Below, in pieces: positions 57,849 to 64,000 of a stretch of 64,000 bases of DNA (within the stretch, counting starts at the first letter, position 1; each line of letters opens with the position of its first letter). Source of the DNA: Terrabacter aerolatus (GTDB lineage: Bacteria > Actinomycetota > Actinomycetes > Actinomycetales > Dermatophilaceae). Made by a program: the position numbers and the translations under genes. The notes below the pieces were generated by a model. The model worked only from the letters and a program-made list of their open reading frames with translations. It ran no database searches and had not been told where the DNA came from. Location of the stretch: assembly GCF_007991735.1 (NCBI RefSeq), contig NZ_BJYX01000008.1:1-64000 (forward strand). Direction: 5' to 3'.

Positions 57849-58718
57849 ATGGGCACCACCCTCGAGACCCGCTTCGACACGACGGGTCCCATCAACCTCA
57901 AGGCCGAGCTCCTCGTCGGCGACCTGACCCTCACGGTCGGCGCCGGCACCACGACGACCGTCCGGCTGCACCCGCACGGCAAGTCCGGCGCCGAGATGGC
58001 CGAGAAGTTCACCGTCGAGGCGCGCGGCAACGACGTCGTCGTCATCGCCCCCAAGCTGCGCGACAGCTTCTTCTCCCTCGGCAGCAAGGGCTCGGTCGAC
58101 GTCGAGGTCGAGCTCCCCGCAGCCAGCGCGGTCGACGCCAAGACGGGCGCCGGCGACGTCACCGCGGCCGGCCTGCTCGGCGACGTCCGGGCCGTCACCG
58201 GCGCCGGCGACCTCACCTTCCACGAGGTGGGCGCCGCGCAGCTGAAGTCCGGCTCCGGTGACCTCACGCTCCAGGCCGCGAGGGGCGACGTCGACGCCAA
58301 GACCGGCTCGGGAGACATCACCGTCGGCGCGGGGGGCGGCCGGCTCGACCTCGTCTCGGGCAGTGGCGACATCGAGCTGCGCCGCTCCGACGCGGCGGTC
58401 AAGGCCCGCACCGGTTCGGGTGACCTGCGCATCGGTGCCTCGACGGGCGACCTCGAGCTGACCACCGGCACGGGTGACGTCGACCTCGGCGCGGTCCATG
58501 GTGGCGACGTGCGCGCCCGCACCGGCACCGGCGACGTCACCATCGCGGTCGCCCACGGCGTCGCGGCCTACCTCGACCTCAACACCGTGACCGGCGACGT
58601 CGACATCGACCTCGACGGCACCTCCGGTCCCGGCGACGCCGAGGCCCAGGCCCGCCTGACGGTCCACTCGGGCAGCGGTGACATCCGGGTCAAGCGGGCG
58701 CAGGTGAGCCTCGCATGA
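57849..58718 (+). CDS. DUF4097 beta-solenoid protein
   Basis: A 289-residue DUF4097-family protein. It is made of about nine repeats of roughly 20 residues with G-(S/T)-G-D-(I/L/V) turns (GAGDVTAAGL, GSGDLTLQAA, GSGDITVGAG, GTGDVDLGAV, GSGDIRVKRA), which form a right-handed beta-helix in the family. There is no signal peptide or membrane helix, so it is predicted to be cytosolic. AAAGGGGAC precedes the ATG. The ATGA overlap with the next small gene and the ribbon-helix-helix gene 79 bases upstream indicate one operon. Function unknown. Confidence 0.85.
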   Translation: MGTTLETRFDTTGPINLKAELLVGDLTLTVGAGTTTTVRLHPHGKSGAEMAEKFTVEARGNDVVVIAPKLRDSFFSLGSKGSVDVEVELPAASAVDAKTGAGDVTAAGLLGDVRAVTGAGDLTFHEVGAAQLKSGSGDLTLQAARGDVDAKTGSGDITVGAGGGRLDLVSGSGDIELRRSDAAVKARTGSGDLRIGASTGDLELTTGTGDVDLGAVHGGDVRARTGTGDVTIAVAHGVAAYLDLNTVTGDVDIDLDGTSGPGDAEAQARLTVHSGSGDIRVKRAQVSLA

Positions 58719-58999
58719 GCGCCGAGAGCCTCAGCCTCACGCCTCAGGAGGCGATCGCCCGCGACCGCATCGTCGAGCGCGTGGCCGCAGCCCACCGCTC
58801 GGAGCGCGCCCCGCGGCACAGCACCCGCACCCGCCGGCACGTCCGCGCCGCGCTCCTGCTGCGCAGTCTCGCGCAGCGGCTCGACCCGGTGGCCGACCGT
58901 CCCGAGAAGGCCGCTCTGCACGCCGTGCCGGCGCCGCACGCGGGCAGCCCCCGCCCCTGGACGGCCGCACCCCGCCGGGCCCCGCACCGGCACAGCTGA
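58715..58999 (+). CDS. Small basic hypothetical protein
   Basis: A 94-residue Arg/Ala/His-rich protein (SERAPRHSTRTRRHVRAALLLRSLAQRLDPVADRPEK) with no membrane segment. It overlaps the DUF4097 stop as ATGA, which argues that it is translated. No family recognised; the sequence could bind nucleic acid. The overlap is the main support. Confidence 0.55.
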   Translation: MSAESLSLTPQEAIARDRIVERVAAAHRSERAPRHSTRTRRHVRAALLLRSLAQRLDPVADRPEKAALHAVPAPHAGSPRPWTAAPRRAPHRHS

Positions 59000-59016
59000 A
59001 CCCCGCCCCACCCTCC

Positions 59017-59090
59017 CCGCAACACACCGAGAACCCGTCAGCTCCTGCGGTTGCAACCGTCAGGTCCGGCCGGTGCTCGGTGTGTTGCGG
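59017..59090. other. Nested inverted repeats, possible structured RNA
   Basis: Outer arms of 15 bp (CCGCAACACACCGAG / CTCGGTGTGTTGCGG) are perfect and separated by 44 bases, which themselves contain CGGTTGCAACCG extended by CCTG/CAGG. The structure lies between the small gene and the PaiB-like gene. It is too open for a simple terminator; it could be a leader RNA, a small RNA or a cruciform. Confidence 0.6.
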
Positions 59091-59117
59091 TGTGAGGGGC
59101 CGTGGCACGATCGGGGG

Positions 59118-59741
59118 ATGTACGTGCCGAGGGCCAACGCCATGGCCGATCCGGAGGTCGCGGTCTTCCTCGAGGCCCACGCCGCGGCGCACCTCGTGAC
59201 GGTCGGGCCGGATGGGCGGCCGGACTCGACCCTGCTGCCGGTCATCGTCGACGGCGACCGGGTCGTCGGGCACCTCGCCCGGGCCAACGAGCACTGGACC
59301 CGCATCGAGCCGGGGTCGCCGGGACTCGTCGTCGTCAGCGGTCCCGACGCCTACGTCTCGCCGGGGTGGTACGCGTCCAAGGCGGAGCACGGACGGGTCG
59401 TGCCCACGTGGAACTACAGCGAGGTTCAGCTGCGTGGCTCGGTGACCGTCCACGACGACCCCGACTGGGTCCTCGACGTCGTCACCCGGCTCACCGTCCG
59501 GCACGAGGCCGACCGCGAACGACCTTGGGCCGTCAGCGATGCACCGCCGAAGTACGTCCGCGGCAGGCTCCGCGCCATCGTCGGCATCGAGGTCCTCGTC
59601 GAGTCGGTCGAGGGCAAGGCCAAGCTGAGCCAGAACCGGTCCGATGCCGACCGGGAGGGTGCGATCACGGGTCTGCGCTCGAGCGGCGACCCCGCCTCGG
59701 CCCTCGTCGCCGACGAGATGGACCGCGCGCTGCGGGCCTGA
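59118..59741 (+). CDS. PaiB-like FMN-binding negative transcriptional regulator
   Basis: A 207-residue PaiB-family split-barrel protein. MYVPRANAMADPEVAVFLEAHAAAHLVTVGPDGRPDSTLLPVIV is the family N-terminus; GHLARANEHW, YVSPGWYASKAEHGRVVPTWNYSEVQLRG and the C-terminal KAKLSQNRSDADREGAITGL are conserved blocks. Family members bind FMN or heme-like cofactors and are annotated as repressors in Bacillus; the true role in actinobacteria is unclear. The ATG at 59118 follows GGGGG directly, and the nested repeat lies in its leader. Confidence 0.88.
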   Translation: MYVPRANAMADPEVAVFLEAHAAAHLVTVGPDGRPDSTLLPVIVDGDRVVGHLARANEHWTRIEPGSPGLVVVSGPDAYVSPGWYASKAEHGRVVPTWNYSEVQLRGSVTVHDDPDWVLDVVTRLTVRHEADRERPWAVSDAPPKYVRGRLRAIVGIEVLVESVEGKAKLSQNRSDADREGAITGLRSSGDPASALVADEMDRALRA

Positions 59742-59865
59742 GCCCCGCTGCCGTGCAAGGCAGCTCGAGCAGGCACCACCAGGTCCTCGAACCCGCGACC
59801 CCACCCATGCCCCACGCATCCCTCAGGCACAGACGCTCCACAGGCGCCGGCCCGACGGTGGAGCC

Positions 59866-60159
59866 ATGGACACGACACCTCGCCCCGGAACCGCTCCCTC
59901 GACCTTCCGCTCCACGTTGCGTCGTGGCCTCGGTGCCGCCGGTGCCGCCGTCGCCGTCGCGTTCGTCGGCACTGCCGCGCTGGGTGCCGGGCAGGCCCAC
60001 GCTGCAGGCGTCGCCGGCGGTCTGACCCCCGTGCGCACGACACCCGAGCCGGCGCCGCACCCGCACCGCAACCACGCCGCGCACCCGGCCAACCTGCCGG
60101 CGGTCACGACGACGGCCTACCGCTACTCGTTCCGTGACGGCCAGCTCATCCGCCTCTGA
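59866..60159 (+). CDS. Small secreted protein
   Basis: A 97-residue protein with an N-terminal signal peptide: charged STLRRGL, hydrophobic GAAGAAVAVAFVGTAALGAG, signal-peptidase site near AHA/AGV (residue about 47). The mature part is about 50 residues, His/Pro-rich (PAPHPHRNHAAHPANLP), ending in TTTAYRYSFRDGQLIRL. GGTGGAGCC precedes the ATG. Function unknown; the histidines could bind metal. Confidence 0.65.
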   Translation: MDTTPRPGTAPSTFRSTLRRGLGAAGAAVAVAFVGTAALGAGQAHAAGVAGGLTPVRTTPEPAPHPHRNHAAHPANLPAVTTTAYRYSFRDGQLIRL

Positions 60160-60215
60160 CCCCGTCGAGAGGCCACGTCCGGCCCTCCCACCCGACCCGT
60201 GACGGCCAGGGCGAG

Positions 60216-61913
60216 TCAGCGCGTGGGGTCGAGCCAGGCGTGCACGAGCGGGACGACCGAGGCGCCCTCACCGCTGGCCGCGGCGACGCGCTTCATCGAT
60301 CCGGCGCGGATGTCGCCGGCCGCGAAGATGCCCGGCACCGTCGTCTCGAGGCTCTCGGGCGGCAGGCCCCCGTGCCACCGGTCGAGCGGCACGTCGCGAC
60401 CGGTGAGGACGAAGCCCCGCGCGTCGCGGGCCACCTCGTCGGGCAGCCACTCGCAGTGCGGCTCCGCGCCGATGAGCAGGAAGAGCCCCCGGCACTCGCG
60501 CCGCTCCTCGGAGCCGTCGGTGGTGTCGCGCACCCTGACCCAGCCGAGGCGTCCGTCGTCGCCGGCGCCGCCCCCGACGACCTCCGAGCAGCCCTGCACC
60601 GTGATCCGCGGGTTGTACTCGATCTCGCCGACGAGGTAGCTCGACATCGTCTCGGCCAGCGTCTCGCGCCGCACGAGGATGGTCACCGAGCCGGCGAAGC
60701 GGGCGAGGTGGATCGCGGCCTGCCCCGCCGAGTTGCCGCCGCCGACGACCATGACGTCGGCGCCCTCCATCTCGCGGGCCGCGGTCATGGCGCTGCCGTA
60801 GTGGACGCCGAGTCCGACGAGCCGCTCGATGCCCGGCGCGTCGAGGCGGCGGTACTTCACGCCGGGCGACACGACGACCGCGCGGGCGAGCAGGTCACCG
60901 CCCTCGGTGCAGAGCCGGTGCGGCGCGGGCCGTCCGTCGGCACCGACCTCGCCCGGCACGAGGGACGTCACGGGCCAGCCCGAGAAGAACTGGGTGCCGA
61001 AGCGGACCGCCTGGTTGCGCGCCCGCTGGGCCAGACGCATACCGCTGATGCCGCGGGGGAAGCCGAGGTAGTTGCGGATCATCGACGACGTGCCGGCCTG
61101 CCCTCCGACGGCCTCCGCCTCGAGGACCACCGTCGAGAGCCCCTCGGACGACGCGTAGACCGCCGCCGCGAGCCCTGCCGGTCCGGCGCCCACGATGGCG
61201 ACGTCGACGACGCGGTCGACGGCGATGTCGGCGGGCCTGCCGTAGATGGCGGAGGCGACGTCACGCACGCTCCGGGCGCTGCCGACGCGCTGGTTGAGGT
61301 CCATGAAGAGGGGGAACTCGGGCTCGCCGCCCTCGTCGCCGCCCTCGTCGGCGACCCGCTGCAGGACGTGGCGACCCTTCTCGCTGTCCGGCGGGTAGAC
61401 GCGGTTGGGCAGGCCCATCCGGTCGAGGTAGTCGCGGATGCTCAGGGTCAGGGCGTCCTCGACGGGTGAGACGATGGCCACCGCGACCACCTCGGGCTCG
61501 GCCACCGTGGAGCCCCAGTCGGACAGCAGCTCGCAGATGGCGGTGTGGAACTCCTCGTCGCGGGCACCGCGCGGGGCGAGGAGGTAGGCGTCGTACTTGC
61601 CCTTGGCCATCCCACCGCGCAGCCGCTCGGCGTCCTCGCGGAAGCTCGAGACGTGCGCGGCGATGACCCGTCGGGCGGTGGGCACCGTCGCACGCCACCA
61701 GTGGAAGGCCTGGAGCACCTCGGCGTCGGGCAGTCGCGACTCGGTGACGAACATCGCGACCTGGCCACCCTCGGCGACGACGCGCTTCGCCGCCAGCTTG
61801 GCGTCGTGCGCCGACGTCGCCGTGGGCAGCTCGTAGTCTCGCGAGTAGCGCCCGAACTCGTCGAGCAGCTCCTCGCAGCGGGTCTCGGACACGAGGATGA
61901 TCGCCGGCTTCAC
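60216..61913 (-). CDS. Thioredoxin-reductase-like flavoprotein with receiver-like N-terminus
   Basis: A 565-residue cytosolic flavoprotein. Residues 1-125 resemble a response-regulator fold (AIILVSETRCEELLDEFGRY...AAHVSSFREDAERLRGGMAKGKYDAYLLAP) without a clear phosphorylation site. About 140-215 is thioredoxin/glutaredoxin-like without a CxxC. About 235-560 is a thioredoxin-reductase-type FAD/NADPH domain: VAIVGAGPAGLAAAVYASSEGL, VVGGGNSAGQAAIHLARF (NADPH), FAAGDIRAGSMKRVAAASGEGA (FAD). The active-site CxxC of thioredoxin reductase is missing (the equivalent region is EAVGGQAGTSSMIRNYLGFPRG), so the electron acceptor differs. It starts 10 bases after the PAP2 gene. Confidence 0.88.
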   Translation of the reverse strand: MKPAIILVSETRCEELLDEFGRYSRDYELPTATSAHDAKLAAKRVVAEGGQVAMFVTESRLPDAEVLQAFHWWRATVPTARRVIAAHVSSFREDAERLRGGMAKGKYDAYLLAPRGARDEEFHTAICELLSDWGSTVAEPEVVAVAIVSPVEDALTLSIRDYLDRMGLPNRVYPPDSEKGRHVLQRVADEGGDEGGEPEFPLFMDLNQRVGSARSVRDVASAIYGRPADIAVDRVVDVAIVGAGPAGLAAAVYASSEGLSTVVLEAEAVGGQAGTSSMIRNYLGFPRGISGMRLAQRARNQAVRFGTQFFSGWPVTSLVPGEVGADGRPAPHRLCTEGGDLLARAVVVSPGVKYRRLDAPGIERLVGLGVHYGSAMTAAREMEGADVMVVGGGNSAGQAAIHLARFAGSVTILVRRETLAETMSSYLVGEIEYNPRITVQGCSEVVGGGAGDDGRLGWVRVRDTTDGSEERRECRGLFLLIGAEPHCEWLPDEVARDARGFVLTGRDVPLDRWHGGLPPESLETTVPGIFAAGDIRAGSMKRVAAASGEGASVVPLVHAWLDPTR

Positions 61914-61923
61914 CCGGTCGATC

Positions 61924-62790
61924 CTAGGAGGCCGGGCCCTGCTGGGGTATGCCGTCGGGCGAGTCCGCGGACCCCGGCCGTTCGCGCAGGGTGAGCCACA
62001 GGCGGTGCGCGGTGATGACGGCCAGGGCCCAGGCGAGCCCGATGAGCCAGCCGGCGAGCACGTCGGTGAGCCAGTGGTGCCCGAGGAAGACCCGGGAGAG
62101 TCCCATGGTGACGACGAAGACCGTGCCGAGGGTGATCGCGAGGGTGCGCTGCCAGGCTGCCGTCGACTCGATGAGGACGAGGTAGACGACGATCGTCGTG
62201 AGGACCGTCGCGTTGAGCGTGTGGCCGCTGGGGAACGACGGCGACACCTCGAGGGGCGGCACGGCGAGGGACGCCGGCGGTCGGGCCCGGTCGACGACGT
62301 TCTTGCCGACGACCGTCATGGCGAGCGACCCGGCAGCGGCGATGAGGGTCAGCACGATCGGGGTCCACCGGCGCCGGCGCCACGTGATGACCGCGACGGC
62401 CACGAGCGCGAGGATCGGCATGCCGACCGGTCCACCGACGTCGGTGAAGGCCGTGACCGCGGAGTCGAGTCCGGGGGAGCGCAGCGAGATCGCGGCGTCG
62501 AGGACGGGCTGGTCGACGGCGGTCGGGCCGTTCCGTCCGACGACGCCCTCGTAGACGGTCTCGATGCCCTCGACGAGGGCGATCAGGACGACGAGGGCGA
62601 CGACGGCGAAGACGACGAACGCCAGGTGGGCCGAGGACCACGACGCGACCCGGCGCGCGGCCGGTCGCGAGGCTCGGGCCAGTCCGGCGAAGACGCCGAC
62701 GAGCCACCGCCCGAAGCGCGAGCGCCAGGCCGTGAGGTCCCGGTCGCCGATCGTGTCGTCCGGGGCCTGCGGGCGGGTGAGGTCTGGCAT
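61924..62790 (-). CDS. PAP2-family membrane phosphatase
   Basis: A 288-residue integral membrane phosphatase (phosphatidate or polyprenyl-pyrophosphate type). The three signature motifs are clear: KNVVDRARP, PSFPSGHT and SRVFLGHHWLTDVLAGW. Six hydrophobic helices are visible. The two genes read leftward with a 10-base gap to the flavoprotein, so they are probably one operon. Substrate not determinable from sequence. Confidence 0.93.
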   Translation of the reverse strand: MPDLTRPQAPDDTIGDRDLTAWRSRFGRWLVGVFAGLARASRPAARRVASWSSAHLAFVVFAVVALVVLIALVEGIETVYEGVVGRNGPTAVDQPVLDAAISLRSPGLDSAVTAFTDVGGPVGMPILALVAVAVITWRRRRWTPIVLTLIAAAGSLAMTVVGKNVVDRARPPASLAVPPLEVSPSFPSGHTLNATVLTTIVVYLVLIESTAAWQRTLAITLGTVFVVTMGLSRVFLGHHWLTDVLAGWLIGLAWALAVITAHRLWLTLRERPGSADSPDGIPQQGPAS

Positions 62791-62908
62791 GACCCATCCT
62801 TACCCGCCGGGGACGTGCCCGGGGCCGCTCGGGTCGTGCGGGTCCGACCCCGCAACCGCGCACCCGCCCCCACGCCCGGCACACGGCATACGGGATCGGG
62901 TCGCCGCG

Positions 62909-62965
62909 GGGCAGCACAGAGCCCCCGCTCAGGTGGGCGAGCGGGGGCTCTGTTCGGTGCTGCCC
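62909..62965 (-). terminator. Long bulged terminator hairpin of the desaturase transcript
   Basis: Stem of 8 bp (GGGCAGCA / TGCTGCCC) and, beyond a 5-base bulge, 14 bp (CAGAGCCCCCGCTC / GAGCGGGGGCTCTG), 8-base loop. It lies 157 bases downstream of the desaturase stop. Two weaker 7-bp hairpins lie at 63021-63038 and 63073-63093; otherwise the 331-base gap 62791-63121 holds only a GTATGCCG octamer at 62885. Confidence 0.8.
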
Positions 62966-63121
62966 GTCCCCGACGGGCCAGCCCGGGGCGCCCCTCCACG
63001 AACACCCGGGGCTGTTGCCAGGACGCCCGGAGGCGTCCCTTCACCTGTAAGACGGACGGCTCCTCGTTTCATGACACGGTTTTCGGCCGTGTCGGCGCGA
63101 GGTCCCGGGAGGGTGGTCGGC

Positions 63122-64000
63122 TCAGGCCGCGGCGTGCTCGCGCGCGGGCGCGGTCGGCAGGTCGGTGACCGTGGCACCGCGACCGCGCCGCAGGGCGCCG
63201 TTGGGCAGCGACAGGCGGAAGACCTTCTTCCACGCCGAGGCGACCTGCCGGGGCAGCGAGCCGGTCGTGTAGGTCAGGCCGTAGCGGCGGAAGAGGTCCT
63301 GCACCTGCGGGGCGATCTCCTGGTAGCGGTTGCTCGGCAGGTCGGGGAAGAGGTGGTGCTCGATCTGGAAGCTGAGGTTGCCGGTCATGAAGTGCATGGC
63401 CTTGCTGCCGCTGATGTTGGCCGAGCCGAGCATCTGGCGCAGGTACCACTCGCCGCGGGTCTCGCCGACGATCGAGCGGCGCTCGAAGGTCTCGACGCCC
63501 TCGGGGAAGTGGCCGCACATGATGACCGAGTGGGTCCAGAGGTTGCGGATGAGGTTGGCCGTGGCGTTGGCGCCGAGGGTGCTGAGGAACGACGGGCCCG
63601 ACAGCAGCGGGTGGATGACGTAGTCCTTCGTCATCTGGTTGCGGATCTTCTTGAGCGTCACCGTGGCCCGCGCCCGGAAGTCGGGGTCCTGGCGGCGCTC
63701 CTTGGTGGCGAGGTTCTTGCCGAGCTCGAGGTCGTAGGCGGCGATGCCGTACTCGAAGAAGCAGGCGTTGACGAAGTTCCACAGCGGCTGCGCGGCGTAG
63801 AGCGGCACCCAGCGCTGGTCTTCGTCGACGCGCATGATGCCGTAGCCGAGGTCGTTGTCCTTGCCGATGACGTTGGTGTACGTGTGGTGCAGCTCGTTGT
63901 GCGAGTGCTTCCACTGCTCCGACGGGCTGGCGTTGTCCCACTCCCACGTCGTCGAGTGGATCTTCGGGTCGCGCATCCAGTCCCACTGGCCGTGCATGAC
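63122..64000 (-). CDS. Fatty-acid desaturase, N-terminus cut by window
   Basis: The C-terminal 290 or so residues of a membrane di-iron fatty-acid desaturase. Histidine box HSHNELHHTYTN and the third box NLSFQIEHHLFPDLPSNRY are visible; the first box would lie upstream, outside the window. MHGQWDWMRDP at the right edge is internal sequence, not a start. It catalyses oxygen- and electron-dependent introduction of a double bond into acyl chains, using a ferredoxin or similar partner. Position of the double bond cannot be read. Confidence 0.92.
   Translation of the reverse strand, partial: VMHGQWDWMRDPKIHSTTWEWDNASPSEQWKHSHNELHHTYTNVIGKDNDLGYGIMRVDEDQRWVPLYAAQPLWNFVNACFFEYGIAAYDLELGKNLATKERRQDPDFRARATVTLKKIRNQMTKDYVIHPLLSGPSFLSTLGANATANLIRNLWTHSVIMCGHFPEGVETFERRSIVGETRGEWYLRQMLGSANISGSKAMHFMTGNLSFQIEHHLFPDLPSNRYQEIAPQVQDLFRRYGLTYTTGSLPRQVASAWKKVFRLSLPNGALRRGRGATVTDLPTAPAREHAAA

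Noticed and set aside
62929-63177. Minus-strand frame of 82 codons downstream of the desaturase
   Set aside because: It overlaps the desaturase 3' end and runs through the terminator hairpins; no ribosome site or family.

Overview
This window is chromosomal DNA from a very GC-rich (about 70% or more by eye) actinobacterium. The many GTG starts, short ATGA/GTGA gene overlaps, an IdeR/DtxR-type iron box, DosR-like boxes and the gene families point to the Micrococcales, perhaps an Intrasporangiaceae member. That placement is inference. I see no tRNA, rRNA, CRISPR, insertion sequence or prophage gene. Both ends cut through genes: a SNF2 helicase on the left and a fatty-acid desaturase on the right.

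Layout. 0-4.3 kb: SNF2 helicase, UPF0303 protein and Mn-type superoxide dismutase with a SoxR-box-like palindrome upstream. 4.3-18.8 kb: a divergent galactoside locus. On the minus strand lies a six-gene run (GH42 beta-galactosidase, DeoR-type regulator, galT, galK, GPH-type transporter, PLP-dependent decarboxylase-like enzyme), and on the plus strand a sugar ABC importer (binding protein and two permeases) with a GH36 alpha-galactosidase. Together they can import galactosides, hydrolyse them and feed galactose into the Leloir pathway. 18.8-28.9 kb: a Fur-type regulator, then threonine catabolism genes tdh and kbl. About 7.3 kb lies between tdh and kbl, including a caspase-like protease gene joined to a large CHAT-protease gene. 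29-31.7 kb: PepSY-type and other membrane proteins and an FMN-type flavoprotein. 31.8-34.4 kb: NAD+ synthetase and an acetyltransferase.

34.4-41.5 kb looks like a hypoxia/redox module. hsp20 and an alcohol dehydrogenase diverge from a five-gene operon (acyl-CoA synthetase, two E1 subunits, a lipoyl acyltransferase with two E3-binding domains, and a carrier protein), with two DosR-like boxes between them. 41.5-48.3 kb: a second SNF2 helicase, a VIT-family metal transporter and a large hybrid histidine kinase that share a perfect iron-box palindrome. 48.4-54.5 kb: a two-component system and a GT39 glycosyltransferase/GtrA pair; 11-bp-phased direct repeats precede both the regulator gene and the glycosyltransferase gene. 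54.5-57.1 kb: two tandem metallo-beta-lactamase-fold paralogues. 57.2-59 kb: a ribbon-helix-helix protein with two near-identical 19-bp operators, a DUF4097 protein and a small unknown protein. 59-64 kb: PaiB-like protein, a small secreted protein, a thioredoxin-reductase-like protein without CxxC, a PAP2 phosphatase and the desaturase.

The most unexpected global signal is the octamer GTATGCCG / CGGCATAC. It occurs about 34 times (7-bp core) in both orientations, in genes and between genes. It falls in all reading frames and often forces rare codons (TAT, ATA, GCA), which argues for a DNA-level role or a mutational signature.
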